Assembly (NCBI RefSeq): GCF_003337715.1
Contig: NZ_QPIX01000005.1
Location: 1-64,000, forward strand
From: Ciceribacter lividus
GTDB taxonomy: Bacteria; Pseudomonadota; Alphaproteobacteria; Rhizobiales; Rhizobiaceae
Direction of reading: 5' to 3'
Length of the DNA: 64,000 nucleotides
The notes beneath the pieces were generated by a model that saw only the letters and a program-made list of their open reading frames with translations, searched no databases and was not told the origin of the DNA. Position numbers and translations under genes: made by a program. Numbering within the stretch: the first letter of the stretch is position 1; the number at the start of each line of letters is the position of its first letter. This document shows positions 42,961 to 53,387 of this stretch, one piece after another.

Positions 42961-43999
42961 CGGTGGGAGAGGGCGGGGCGCCGAAACGGCATTCGCCGCC
43001 GGCCGCGCCGGACTTTGCACAGAAGCCGCTTTCCTCGGCGTAGGTCCGGGCCTTTTCGATCCGGTTGGTCCAGATGAAGCCCGGGAAGCCGGCGGGCACC
43101 ATGCGCCACGTCGCGACGTCATCGATGCCGGCGCTGCCGGTATCGCCTTTCTCGTAGGCTCCGAGCAGGATGACGTCGGAGCCGGCCGCCTGCATGCGGT
43201 TGTAGAATTTCTCCGGCCAGCCCCACAGCAGGAAGGCGTAATTGACCGGCACGGGCATGAGCGTATTGCGGCAGGCTTCCGGCACGTATCCGCTCCAGCC
43301 GAGTGCGAAGTAGCCGAGCAGGCAGTCCTTGGCGCTCCGCGCCGTGTAGCCCTTGAGGCCCGGCGTTGCCGCAATTGCGGCTTCGGTCGGCTCGCCGCCG
43401 CCATAGACGGCAAACACGGCCTTGCGATAGGCGGGATGCGAGGTCAGCAATCGGGCGAGAGCATCGCCCTCTTCGGCGCGGCGGCTCTTGAAGTTCACGA
43501 GAAAGCGGCCCTCCGGCAGCGCATCGAGAGCCTCGGTCAGTGTCGGCATCATGCCGATGCCCTGGCCGCGGAAGGGAAACGTCTTGCCGCCATCCGCGGT
43601 ATAGCCGTAGCCGATGTCCACCTGTTTGAGCCGCGTCATCGGTGTTTCCTCGGTGACCCCGTTCGCTTCGGTCCGGCAGTCGAGCGTCCAGTCGTGGAAG
43701 ACGGCGAAGGCGCCGTCGGGCGTCAGGTGCACGTCGAGCTCCACCACAGCGGCGCCGGCATCGAAGGCAGCGCGCATCGAAGGAACGGTGTTTTCGAGGA
43801 ATGCGTGTTCGGGCGGACGGATGCGGCCTGCCGTACAGGTTTCGGCGGTAAGCCCCTCACGGTCGAACATCTGGTGTTGGCCGCGATGGGCGAGCAGATG
43901 CGGCGCCTCTCCCTCGGGAAAGCGCGAAAACAGGCTGGTGTTCACGCCCCAGAGGAGGGCGAACACCACGGTCGAGGCGATCAAGGCGATGCGAATCAT
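42953..43999 (-). CDS. Glycerophosphodiester phosphodiesterase family protein
   Basis: A 348-residue GDPD-type enzyme that would hydrolyse glycerophosphodiesters to glycerol-3-phosphate and an alcohol. A single N-terminal hydrophobic stretch (IALIASTVVFALLWGVN) is a membrane anchor or signal. The catalytic motif begins LLAHRGQH and continues with PEHAFLENTVPSMRAAFDAGAAVVELDVHLTPDGAFAVFHD in shorter pieces, keeping the HR, E-D and H of the family. GGGAGACACC precedes the ATG. It converges on ilvA with an eight-base overlap. Confidence 0.9.
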   Translation of the reverse strand: MIRIALIASTVVFALLWGVNTSLFSRFPEGEAPHLLAHRGQHQMFDREGLTAETCTAGRIRPPEHAFLENTVPSMRAAFDAGAAVVELDVHLTPDGAFAVFHDWTLDCRTEANGVTEETPMTRLKQVDIGYGYTADGGKTFPFRGQGIGMMPTLTEALDALPEGRFLVNFKSRRAEEGDALARLLTSHPAYRKAVFAVYGGGEPTEAAIAATPGLKGYTARSAKDCLLGYFALGWSGYVPEACRNTLMPVPVNYAFLLWGWPEKFYNRMQAAGSDVILLGAYEKGDTGSAGIDDVATWRMVPAGFPGFIWTNRIEKARTYAEESGFCAKSGAAGGECRFGAPPSPTVR

Positions 44000-44100
44000 G
44001 GTGTCTCCCGGAGCGCGTTCGCCACGAGCCTTGCTCCAATTCCGGCATTTCGGTGGTCAGGGGCCTTCTTCGTGCCGCGCGGATATGCTAACGAGGGCGC

Positions 44101-44424
44101 ATGGCATCGTTTTTCTCGAACATCTTTTCGGCCTTCTCCGGCGCGTCCAAGGACAAGGCTGCCCCGACGGCCACCGCCGAACCTCAGGCCCATGCCGGCT
44201 GCACCATTCATGCCGCTCCGATCCGTGAAGGAAGCCAGTATCGCCTGGCCGGCCGCATCGAAAAGGTGGTCGACGGGGAAACGCTGGAGCGCACCTTCAT
44301 CCGGGCGGATGTCTTCACCTCCGCCGATGATGCTCTCGAATGCACCTTCCGTAAGGCGCGCCAGATCATCGATCAGAACGGAACGGCTCTCTTCGCAGAC
44401 GGCGTCAGGTCGCGTCCGGTCTGA
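44101..44424 (+). CDS. HlyU family protein
   Basis: A 107-residue protein similar to the HlyU family. The N-terminus (FFSNIFSAFSG) is amphipathic and is followed by an alanine-rich linker. The folded part runs from IREGSQYRLAGRIEKVVDGETLERTFIRAD to the end with a conserved ALECTFRKARQIIDQ helix. In Vibrio HlyU-related proteins act on virulence gene expression; in rhizobia the role is unknown. GAGGGCGC stands before the ATG. Confidence 0.75.
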   Translation: MASFFSNIFSAFSGASKDKAAPTATAEPQAHAGCTIHAAPIREGSQYRLAGRIEKVVDGETLERTFIRADVFTSADDALECTFRKARQIIDQNGTALFADGVRSRPV

Positions 44425-44665
44425 AGGCCGGCGCTCGATCCCTCGGTTTATTCCTGCTTTGATCGCGGCGACGGTTTTGTCGCAAAACAGTCGACGGATT
44501 TGGACGTTCTTCGCGTTTTGCGGCTTGCGCGAAGCCGAGCTTCGAATCCAAGACTACCCCGGAGTATAGCGACTCAAGGCGCATTCGGCGTACCGGAGCG
44601 AGGGGCCACGTGGCGACCACACGGTTCGACCGTAGGAATGTTGCCGGAGAAGAGGGGCAAAGGGG

Positions 44666-45931
44666 ATGAACCAGGGCACGAATCTTGCGCTCTTCGTGGT
44701 CGAGGCGGTGTTGTACTTCACCCTGCTGACCACGCTCCTTCATTTTCGCCACCGCATCGGTCTCGGTGTGTTCCTGACTGCGCTCGGCGTCATACACTTC
44801 GTCGAGACCTATCTGGCCGCCGTCTTCTACGTCGATCTGCCGATCGGCATCGTCTCGCCGGGCTCGTCGATCTTCTTCGCAGGCAAGCTGGTGATGATCC
44901 TGATGCTCTACATCAAGGAGGACGCCGCAACGGTTCGCCAGCCGATCTACGGCCTGTTCATCGGCAATGCCGTAACCCTGCTCATCGCCCAGTTCCTGCT
45001 GCTCCACCACACGGTGTCGCTTACGCCGGGACAGACGGCGGACGTGGCTTTTCTCCGTGAGATGGGCCTGCTGATGCTCTGGGGAACGGCCCTTCTCTAT
45101 ATCGATTCGCTTGCGCTCATCCTGCTCTACGAACGGATCGGTCGACTGTTCCCCGGACCGACGATCACCAGGATCGCCGCAAGCAGCACGCTCGTGCTCA
45201 CCTTCGACCAGGTCGGTTTCTACGGCTTGCTCGCCTATCTCTACGATGCGCCGGCGGCCGTGTTTTGGGGCGGCTGGAAAGCCAAGATGGTGGCGGCGCT
45301 TCTCTATTCGGCGATGTTTGCGCTTTATCAGATGTTCTTTCGTGACCCCGGCATGGTGCTTGCGCGCCGTCCGATCCGGGACATCTTCACCGACCTGACC
45401 TTTCGCGAGCGCTACGAGGACCTGCTGGCCCGGACCGGGCGCGATGTTCTCACCGGCGCCTTCGACCGGGGGCGCATGGAGATCGAAGCGCCACGCCTGC
45501 TGCGGGAATCAGCCGAGCGCCGCAAGGCGCTCAGTGTTGCGATCGTCGACGTCGATCATTTCAAGGCGGTGAACGACCGTTTCGGCCATCTCCATGGGGA
45601 CAGCGTGCTTCGCGAGGTGGCCGACGAACTGCATCGCGGCACCCGCACCGGTGACCTGCTGTTTCGCTACGGCGGGGAGGAATTCGTCGTCGTCCTGCCG
45701 GAGGCCAATCACGCCGACGCGATGCTGATCTCGGAGCGCATGCGGCAGGAGATCGCCGCGGGGATCCGCGACCATGGCGGTGAGCCGATTACCGTCAGCA
45801 TCGGCGTCGCGACGGCACCGGAGGACGGCGCGAACTTCACCAGCCTCCTCGCGGCCGCCGACAACCGCCTCTACCGGGCGAAGAATGCCGGCCGCAACCG
45901 CACGGAAGGAAGGCCGGACAGCGGCATCTGA
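44666..45931 (+). CDS. Membrane-bound diguanylate cyclase (GGDEF)
   Basis: A 421-residue protein. About the first 230 residues form six or seven membrane helices that probably sense a signal. The GGDEF domain starts near 255 (RDVLTGAFDRGRM) with VDVDHFKAVNDRFGHLHGD and the active site RYGGEEFVVVLP. The inhibitory I-site RTGD lies just before it, so product feedback is expected. It makes c-di-GMP from two GTP. There is no EAL domain. PilZ-type receptors for this signal lie on either side, at 39.0 and 48.2 kb. Confidence 0.92.
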   Translation: MNQGTNLALFVVEAVLYFTLLTTLLHFRHRIGLGVFLTALGVIHFVETYLAAVFYVDLPIGIVSPGSSIFFAGKLVMILMLYIKEDAATVRQPIYGLFIGNAVTLLIAQFLLLHHTVSLTPGQTADVAFLREMGLLMLWGTALLYIDSLALILLYERIGRLFPGPTITRIAASSTLVLTFDQVGFYGLLAYLYDAPAAVFWGGWKAKMVAALLYSAMFALYQMFFRDPGMVLARRPIRDIFTDLTFRERYEDLLARTGRDVLTGAFDRGRMEIEAPRLLRESAERRKALSVAIVDVDHFKAVNDRFGHLHGDSVLREVADELHRGTRTGDLLFRYGGEEFVVVLPEANHADAMLISERMRQEIAAGIRDHGGEPITVSIGVATAPEDGANFTSLLAAADNRLYRAKNAGRNRTEGRPDSGI

Positions 45932-45958
45932 GGCCGCCGCCGGTTCCTTGCCCGAACT

Positions 45959-47944
45959 TCAGAGGATCAGCCGGAACTTGGCAAATCCCTCTGCGCCGTC
46001 GCCTGCATCCTCGATCTTCGCGCCCTTGATGTCCTTAGCGTATTGTCGACCCTTCGGCCCCGTCTCGAAAATCGCCGTGGCGCCCTGGTTCGGGGCGAAG
46101 GACCAGTTGCCGTCGGCCGACGGATTGATCTGGCCTTGGTCGACAATGTAGCGGACGATCACGTCGCGGTTTGTGTCCGGAGCGACGAAGATCACCTTGT
46201 CGGCTGCGATTTCCGGGAACTTGCCGCCGCCGCCGGCACGATAGTTGTTGGTCGCCACCACGAACTTTCGGCCGGGATCGATCGGCTGGCCGCCAAACTG
46301 CAGGTTGACGATGCGGTTGGCTTCCGGATTGATGACCTTGCCGTCGCCGTCGTATTTCGGCGGCTGTGAGAGGTCGATCTGGTAGGTGACGCCGTCGATC
46401 ACGTCGAAATTGTAGGACGGGAAGTGCGGGTTGAGGAGCGGTGCGTCCTTCGCACCGGGTTCCACCTGATTGAACATCCCCGCCGACATTTCGAGCCAGT
46501 TCTTGACCTGCTCGCCGGTCACCAGCACCGCCTGCACCGTGTTCGGATAGAGATAGAGGTCGGCGACGTTCTTGATTGCGATGTCGCCGGCGGCGACGTC
46601 GGTATAGTATTCCGGACCGCCGCGTCCGCCCGCCTTGAAGGGGGCAGCGGCCGAGAGGACCGGATAGTCCTTGTATTCGGACTCCTTCAGCATGTCGCGG
46701 ATGTACCAGGTCTGCGCGTTCGAGACGATCTGCACCGACGGATCGTCCGCGACGAGCGCGAAATAGGAGTAGAGCGGCGCCGAGGTCTTGCCGACCGGCG
46801 TGCGGACATATTGCAGCGTGGCCTCGTGCTCGGCACTGACGGAGGCGACGATCTCCGGTTTGTCGGAGACGTCGGCGATGACCTTCCGGTTGTCGTCGCG
46901 ATGGTAGATCGGTCGCGCCTCGCATGTAAAGTCGACGATCTTCCAGCTCGCGCCGTCCTTTTCCAGCAGGAGGTCGATGAGCCCCAGATGTGAGCCCCAG
47001 AAGCCTCCCATCACCGCCGGCTTGCCGAGCAACGTACCCTTGACCGGGTCGGCGCCGGGCACGTCGTCCCAGGTCTTGGGGCCAGGAAAGACGAGGTGCT
47101 GGTGGCCGGTGAAGACCGCGTCGATACCGGCGACGCCGGCGAGATAGAGCGAGGCATTCTCCATGCGCTCGCTCTGGCCGTGCCCGTCGATGCCGGAATG
47201 GGAAAGTGCGACGACGATGTCGGCGCCTTCCTCCTTCATCACTGGAATCCAGGCGCGCGCCGCCTCGACGATGTCGCGGGTCTGCGCCCGGCCGTCGAGG
47301 TTCTTGGCGTCCCATACCATGATCTGCGGCGGGACGAAGCCGATGAAGCCGATGCGGATCGTGTTCTCGTTGCCGGCGCCGTCTCTGATCTTTCGGTCGA
47401 GAATGGTGTAGGGCTTGAAATGGAGGTCGTCCTTCGTCGGATCTTCGGCCAGCATGCCCTTCGTAAGGTTCGCGCAGACGATCGGGAAGTTCGCACCCCC
47501 CAGCGTGTTGAACATGAAGTCCAGGCCGTAGTTGAACTCGTGGTTGCCGAGCGTGCCGCAGTCGTAACCGAGCACGTTCATCGCCTTGATGATCGGATGC
47601 AGGTCCCCGGCCTTCATGCCCTTTTCATAGGCCATGTAATCGCCCATCGGATTGCCCTGCAGCAGGTCGCCGTTGTCGATCAGCATCGAGTTTCCGGCCT
47701 CGGCGCGGATCGAATCGATGATTGCGGCTGTGCGGGCAAGCCCCATCGTGTCGTTCGGCTTGTCGGCATAATAGTCGTACGGCATCACGTTGACGTGGAT
47801 GTCCGTCGTCTCCATCAGTCGCAGGTGCGCCTGGTTGCCGTTCGCCCGGGCCGCGAAGGGATGGAGCACGATGAGGGCGGTGGTCGCTGCAAAGCCTCCG
47901 AGGAGGCTGCGTCGGGAAATGGGATGCAGATCAGACAGGGACAT
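45959..47944 (-). CDS. Periplasmic 2',3'-cyclic-nucleotide 2'-phosphodiesterase / 5'-nucleotidase family
   Basis: A 661-residue exported enzyme. GGAGGAAG lies before the ATG at 47944, which gives a twin-arginine signal (SRRSLLGGFAATTALIVLHPFAARA). The metallophosphatase domain has METTDIHVNVMPYDYY, DNGDLLQGNPMGDY, LGNHEFNYGLDFM and TGHQH, the metal ligands of the CpdB/UshA group. The C-terminal substrate domain has YLYPNTVQAVLVTG and VVATNNYRAGGGG. It should hydrolyse nucleotides in the periplasm for phosphate and purine supply. Confidence 0.9.
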   Translation of the reverse strand: MSLSDLHPISRRSLLGGFAATTALIVLHPFAARANGNQAHLRLMETTDIHVNVMPYDYYADKPNDTMGLARTAAIIDSIRAEAGNSMLIDNGDLLQGNPMGDYMAYEKGMKAGDLHPIIKAMNVLGYDCGTLGNHEFNYGLDFMFNTLGGANFPIVCANLTKGMLAEDPTKDDLHFKPYTILDRKIRDGAGNENTIRIGFIGFVPPQIMVWDAKNLDGRAQTRDIVEAARAWIPVMKEEGADIVVALSHSGIDGHGQSERMENASLYLAGVAGIDAVFTGHQHLVFPGPKTWDDVPGADPVKGTLLGKPAVMGGFWGSHLGLIDLLLEKDGASWKIVDFTCEARPIYHRDDNRKVIADVSDKPEIVASVSAEHEATLQYVRTPVGKTSAPLYSYFALVADDPSVQIVSNAQTWYIRDMLKESEYKDYPVLSAAAPFKAGGRGGPEYYTDVAAGDIAIKNVADLYLYPNTVQAVLVTGEQVKNWLEMSAGMFNQVEPGAKDAPLLNPHFPSYNFDVIDGVTYQIDLSQPPKYDGDGKVINPEANRIVNLQFGGQPIDPGRKFVVATNNYRAGGGGKFPEIAADKVIFVAPDTNRDVIVRYIVDQGQINPSADGNWSFAPNQGATAIFETGPKGRQYAKDIKGAKIEDAGDGAEGFAKFRLIL

Positions 47945-48175
47945 GTGGGGTCTTCCTCCGGTGGCTGTCCTCGCGACGGGCAAGACTAGAGCCGTTTGGG
48001 CACAACTGCATCCAGAAAATGACAGGCATGTGTCAGTTGTACCCCTGGCTTGTGGGCCGCAGAGGACATCACCTTTCGCAGGCGCACAAACGGCGCAGCA
48101 TACGGGCGCCGTCGCACCGAATCCGGCGGGCATGATTTTTCGCCGACGCGATGTGCAACGTCATGGACCTGCTGT

Positions 48176-48514
48176 TCAGCGGGTGAGGACGGGCCGGACT
48201 TCCTTGTGGAAGTGTCGGAAATAGGCCGACATCTGGGCAAGCGCATTGCTCGTGCGCAGAACCTCGACCCCGAGACGGCTTGCCCTGCGCCAGCGCACGG
48301 TCGCCTCGATCAGCCCGAGATGGTCATTCTGGATCTGCACGGTACTGCCCGCGGCGGCATGAAACGGCGTGGCGAGTTCGAGCGCGAGCCCCGTGCGTGA
48401 AACGTCGACCATCCGCGCCGCAGCTTCCTGCTGCAAATACCTGACCTTGCTGTCGACACGGCACCGCTGCCGCGGCGAGCGGCGCGTCTCCATGTTCAGG
48501 TTGGACTTCTTCAT
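48176..48514 (-). CDS. PilZ domain protein
   Basis: A 112-residue PilZ protein; GGAGGAACC stands right before the ATG at 48514. The c-di-GMP loop is seen as RRSPRQRCRVDS (R-x3-R) and the second motif as MVDVSRTGLALEL (DxSxxG), so ligand binding is likely. It may link the nearby diguanylate cyclase to a target process. Confidence 0.82.
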   Translation of the reverse strand: MKKSNLNMETRRSPRQRCRVDSKVRYLQQEAAARMVDVSRTGLALELATPFHAAAGSTVQIQNDHLGLIEATVRWRRASRLGVEVLRTSNALAQMSAYFRHFHKEVRPVLTR

Positions 48515-48607
48515 GGTTCCTCCGGGAATGTTGCCTTCGACACGCAACCTTAGGAGGAGTTCTTTGCCGGACGTTGAATCTTGCTGCTAAAATTGTTGTT
48601 ATATGCG

Positions 48608-49069
48608 TCAAAGGCCGACATTCGGCCGGTCGATGATCTCGCGGAGCGCAAAGCTGGAGTTGATCTTCACCACATGCGGCAGGGCCGACAGCCAGTCGCG
48701 ATGGATGCGCTCGTAATCCTCGAGGTCCTTGGCCGCGACGCGAAGGATATAGTCGTATTCTCCCGACATCAGATAACAGACAAGGACGTTCGGGCACCGC
48801 TTCACTGCTGCCTCGAAATCGGAAAGCGTTTTTGCGAACTGACCCGAAAGTGAGATGTGCACGATTGCGATCATCTTGTATTCGAGTACCTTGTTCGACA
48901 GCCGCGCGTGATAGCCGCTGATCACACCCGAGCGTTCGAGGATGTCGTGACGCCGCGAACAGGCGGAGGCGCTCAGCCCGACCTTTTCGGCGAGCTCAGC
49001 ATTGGTCATGCGACCGTTTTGCTGAAGTGCCTTCAAAATCGCAAGATCAATCGCGTCTAGTTCCTGCAT
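48608..49069 (-). CDS. Lrp/AsnC family regulator, likely of alanine dehydrogenase
   Basis: A 153-residue regulator starting MQELDAIDLAILKALQQNGR. The N-terminal helix-turn-helix (TNAELAEKVGLSASACSRRHDIL) is followed by the ligand-binding RAM domain (YLMSGEYDYILRVAAKDLEDYERIH). It is divergent from ald across an AT-rich gap of about 155 bases, the classic layout in which the regulator senses alanine and activates ald. Confidence 0.9.
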   Translation of the reverse strand: MQELDAIDLAILKALQQNGRMTNAELAEKVGLSASACSRRHDILERSGVISGYHARLSNKVLEYKMIAIVHISLSGQFAKTLSDFEAAVKRCPNVLVCYLMSGEYDYILRVAAKDLEDYERIHRDWLSALPHVVKINSSFALREIIDRPNVGL

Positions 49070-49224
49070 TCGAATATCCTTCGATGAACCTGTCTTTGCG
49101 TGCAATAATGCGCGAAATTAATGCTGGTCAAAATTGAAATTTGCAAGGACATTTTGCGTCTTCGGTGTTTCAAATTCGGGGTCAAATCACCCGTGGCGAA
49201 AACGCCGGCAAGAGAGGAACGAAA
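49070..49224. promoter_or_regulatory. Divergent lrp-ald control region
   Basis: AT-rich patches such as AAATTAATGCTGG and CAAAATTGAAATTTGC lie between the two starts and are likely Lrp-type binding sites. Exact operators cannot be set by eye. Confidence 0.5.
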
Positions 49225-50343
<1,119 letters not shown>

Positions 50344-50412
50344 CGTAAGCCTGCGCCTCGGCGTAGACATTCCGTAACGTTAATAAGATGGCAGGATGTT
50401 CCTGCGGGCTTC

Positions 50413-50439
50413 ACGACCGGCCAGTCTCTGGCCGGTCGT
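50413..50439. terminator. Hairpin between convergent ald and DUF1203 genes
   Basis: Perfect 12-base arms (ACGACCGGCCAG and CTGGCCGGTCGT) around TCT, in the gap between the two gene ends. There is only a weak T-run, but the stem is strong enough to act in both directions. Confidence 0.6.
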
Positions 50440-50451
50440 TCGCGTTTCCAC

Positions 50452-50922
50452 TCATGCCCGGTCGATACGGCATTGGTAGCAGTTGTTGCTGGCCGATCGG
50501 ACGTGCACGTAGGCAATGTCGTCCCGTTCGAGAAGTTCGGCGGCATACTGCCTGATCTCCTCGCGCGGCACGACGGCGCCGGAACCGTAGACGATCCGGT
50601 CGTTGTCGCCGTAGCCGCGCAGGATGTAGCTCGGGTGCCGCAGGATCGGCGGTAGCGTATCGCCGCCGTCATAACGCTCGCAGGCCTCGGCATGCAGGAA
50701 GATCGGCCCGGTCTCCGCGTAGGGCTGGAGTGCGGGGAAGGGGCGGTGTGCCAGCGTGAGATAAGGCTCGCCGGCGCCGACCAGGCGCAGGCAGTGACGG
50801 CAGGGAACGCCGTCGCCGTCGGAAACGCGTCGCTCCGGGGCGAGGCCATAGGCGTCGGCCTCTCCCTCGCGATAGCCGGCTGCGGAGGTGGACGATAAGG
50901 CGGAAAATTGGATCATGGACAT
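50452..50922 (-). CDS. DUF1203 domain protein
   Basis: A 156-residue cytoplasmic protein matching DUF1203 in order: a PCRHCLRLVGAGEPYLTLAHRPF segment with two cysteines, then TGPIFLHAEACERY, and YVHVRSASNNCYQCRI at the end. The conserved Cys/His residues could bind a metal. Function is unknown. GGAGACACC precedes the ATG. Confidence 0.8.
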   Translation of the reverse strand: MSMIQFSALSSTSAAGYREGEADAYGLAPERRVSDGDGVPCRHCLRLVGAGEPYLTLAHRPFPALQPYAETGPIFLHAEACERYDGGDTLPPILRHPSYILRGYGDNDRIVYGSGAVVPREEIRQYAAELLERDDIAYVHVRSASNNCYQCRIDRA

Positions 50923-51088
50923 GGTGTCTCCTTTCTATGCCGCCATTTTCCGACACCGCCGTTCCCAGGCCACCCGTTTCCTGCCGACTTGTGAAAAATT
51001 CCGCCCAGATTTGGCTATTTCCGCAGATTGCCGCCGCGTGCCCGGATGCACTATGCAATGAATTCGGGCTGTAGAATTCGGGGGAATT

Positions 51089-51919
51089 ATGCGCAGAAAA
51101 CTTATGTGTGCGGCGCTCGCCTGTGTCGCGTTTGCTGTACCTCATGCCGCGCGGTCGGAAGAGGTGCTCGATCTTGGCAAGCTCAACGACGAGCAGATGA
51201 CCGAGGCGATCAATTTCGTCACGGGCAACGCGATCTTCGTTCTTTTCCACGAAGCTGGCCACATGCTGGTTTCCGAACTCGGCGTGCCGGTTCTCGGCCG
51301 TGAGGAAGACGCCGTCGATGCGTTGTCGTCGATCCTGCTTCTCGAGGCCCATGACGAGACGCTCGACCAGGCGATCACGGATTCGGCGGACGGCTGGTTC
51401 CTGGCGAGCGACAAGAGTGCCGAGAACGGTGACGAGCTCGCCTTCTGGGACAGTCACGGGCTCGACGAGCAGCGTGCCTACCAGATGGTCTGCATGATGG
51501 TCGGCAACGACGCCGAGGGCTTCAAGCAGTTTGCGGACTCGATCGACTTCCCGCAGGAGCGGCGTGAGGAATGCGCCGTCGAATACGCGCAGACGGCACA
51601 GAGCTGGGTGAGCCTGCTTGCGCCTTACAACAGGACCGACGGCAAGAAGGCCGACATGAAGGTGACCTATGAAAAGGTCGCCGACGAGGAACTCGCCGCC
51701 TATGCCTCCATGATCCAGTCGGCAGGACTGCTCGAGGTCGTGCGCGACGTGTTTGCCGAAAGCTACAAGCTGAAGGACGGAATCCGCGTCACGGCCAAGG
51801 CCTGCGGCCAGCCGAATGCCTTCTGGCATCCGGGCGAACGCGAGCTCACCTATTGCTACGAGCTTGCGCAGATGCACATGACGCTGATCGCCGACTACCT
51901 GCTCAACAAGGCGGAATGA
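51089..51919 (+). CDS. DUF4344 putative metallopeptidase, exported
   Basis: A 276-residue protein with signal peptide (LMCAALACVAFAVPHAARS). The motif FHEAGHMLVSELG near residue 55 is an HExxH zinc site, and RREECAVEYAQ with downstream acidic residues fits DUF4344. The mature protein should act in the periplasm, but no substrate is known. It stands alone between convergent and minus-strand neighbours. Confidence 0.8.
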   Translation: MRRKLMCAALACVAFAVPHAARSEEVLDLGKLNDEQMTEAINFVTGNAIFVLFHEAGHMLVSELGVPVLGREEDAVDALSSILLLEAHDETLDQAITDSADGWFLASDKSAENGDELAFWDSHGLDEQRAYQMVCMMVGNDAEGFKQFADSIDFPQERREECAVEYAQTAQSWVSLLAPYNRTDGKKADMKVTYEKVADEELAAYASMIQSAGLLEVVRDVFAESYKLKDGIRVTAKACGQPNAFWHPGERELTYCYELAQMHMTLIADYLLNKAE

Positions 51920-51935
51920 CGGAACCGGCGCGGCC

Positions 51936-53369
51936 TCACGAGGAGGCCGCGTCCCGGCGGATCATCTGAAGCAGTTCTTCCTCGGTGAGCGGCTCGACGA
52001 GCGCGTCGAAGGTCTCGACCGGCGAGAAGCCGAAACGCTGATAGAGCTGCAGGGCGCGCGGATGGTCGAGCGTGTTCGTTGTGACCGTCACCTTTTTCGG
52101 ATCGTTCTGCCAGGCGAGATAGAGCGCCTGCAGCAGGAACCACTTGCCGAGGCCCATGCCGAGCACGTGCTCCATCAGCCCGAAATAGGAAAGCTCGACG
52201 ACGTCATCGTTCTTCTGTGCCAGTTCGAAGAAGCCGGCCGGTGCACCGTTGACGTAGAGAACGTTGATGCTGACCTTCGGGTCGTGGACGATCGCGCGCA
52301 GTTCGGCGTCGTTCATGCGCAGCCGGGCGTGCCAATGCCAGCGTCCACCGACCTGGCGCTGCAGGAAGCGGTAGAAGGGCAGCGGAATCTCGACCGCCCG
52401 CATGATCGCGGTCTGGATGTTGACAGGGACCGGCAGGCTCGTCTTCGGCGGTGCCGTCATCTCGAGCCGCGTGACGTGCGCGCGAAGCGGACCATGTGCC
52501 CTCGGTGCGACCGGTCCGGCGGGGCCGGTGGTGACCGGCGTTTCGGCGCGGCCACCCCATTCCGACCAGGAGCCGTCATAGAGCGTATTGTCGCGATGGC
52601 CGAGCGATTCGAGCGCGAGCGTTATCACTGCCGCCGTCACGCCGGAGCCGCAGCTGGTGACGACCGGCTTTGCGAGATCGATGCCGGCGTCGGTGAAGAT
52701 CGAGCGAAGCTTGGCGAGGTCCTTCAGGTGCCCGCCCTCGGAGAGCGAAAGCGCCGGTACGCTGCGGGCGCCGGGCATGTGTCCCGAGCGCATGCCCTCG
52801 CGCGGTTCCGGTTCCTCGCCGGTAAAGCGACCGGCCGGCCGGGCATCGGCAATCTGCCGCGAGCCGGTGTCGGCGATCTCCTGCATTTCCGCGAACGAGG
52901 TCAGCCGTTCACGCTGGAAGCTGGTGGCGAAGTTGGCCGGGGCCGGTTCGGGCAGGTCGGTTTCGAGCGGCCGGCCTTCTGCCTTCCAGCCGTCGAGCCC
53001 GCCGTCGAGCACGTAGACGCTGCGGGCCCCCATGACGCGGAACATCCACCAGACGCGCGGGGCGGAGAAGATGCCCGGGCCGTCGTAGACGACGATGGTG
53101 TCGGTCGCCGAAATGCCGAGCTTTCCGACTTCTTCGGCAAAGAGCTCCGGCGAGGGAAGCGAATGCGGCAGCCCCGTCGTCTGGTCGGCGATCACGTCCT
53201 GGTCGAAGAAGACTGCACCCGGAATGTGCCCGGCGGCATATTCGACCGCGCCGTTGCGGCCCTGTGCGGGCAGGTACCAAGACGCGTCGACGATCCTGAA
53301 TTCCGGCGCACCGAGTTGCTTTTCCACCCAATCGGCGGACACGACGAAGCGACTTTTCTCCGCAGGCAT
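51936..53369 (-). CDS. sseA: 3-mercaptopyruvate sulfurtransferase fused to a GNAT acetyltransferase
   Basis: A 477-residue fusion. Residues 1-285 are a two-domain rhodanese of SseA type: VDASWYLPAQGRN, HIPGAVFFDQD, VYDGPGIFSAPRVWW and the catalytic loop SCGSGVTAA, which carries the sulfur-accepting Cys. Residues 300-470 are a GNAT acetyltransferase: VNGAPAGFFELA, LSYFGLMEHVLGMGLGKWFLLQAL and ALQLYQRFGFSPVE. In related rhizobia I would expect two adjacent genes. The linker TTGPAGPVAPRAHGP shows no stop, so either the genes are truly fused or a stop was lost by mutation or sequencing error. It follows alaX by 18 bases. Confidence 0.85.
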   Translation of the reverse strand: MPAEKSRFVVSADWVEKQLGAPEFRIVDASWYLPAQGRNGAVEYAAGHIPGAVFFDQDVIADQTTGLPHSLPSPELFAEEVGKLGISATDTIVVYDGPGIFSAPRVWWMFRVMGARSVYVLDGGLDGWKAEGRPLETDLPEPAPANFATSFQRERLTSFAEMQEIADTGSRQIADARPAGRFTGEEPEPREGMRSGHMPGARSVPALSLSEGGHLKDLAKLRSIFTDAGIDLAKPVVTSCGSGVTAAVITLALESLGHRDNTLYDGSWSEWGGRAETPVTTGPAGPVAPRAHGPLRAHVTRLEMTAPPKTSLPVPVNIQTAIMRAVEIPLPFYRFLQRQVGGRWHWHARLRMNDAELRAIVHDPKVSINVLYVNGAPAGFFELAQKNDDVVELSYFGLMEHVLGMGLGKWFLLQALYLAWQNDPKKVTVTTNTLDHPRALQLYQRFGFSPVETFDALVEPLTEEELLQMIRRDAASS

Positions 53370-53387
53370 GGTTTTCTCCCGTTGCCG

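Noticed and set aside
45959..47944. A link between the CpdB-type phosphodiesterase and the Pycsar-like operon
   Set aside because: It is a typical exported housekeeping enzyme in the core region 18 kb away; Pycsar signals act in the cytoplasm.
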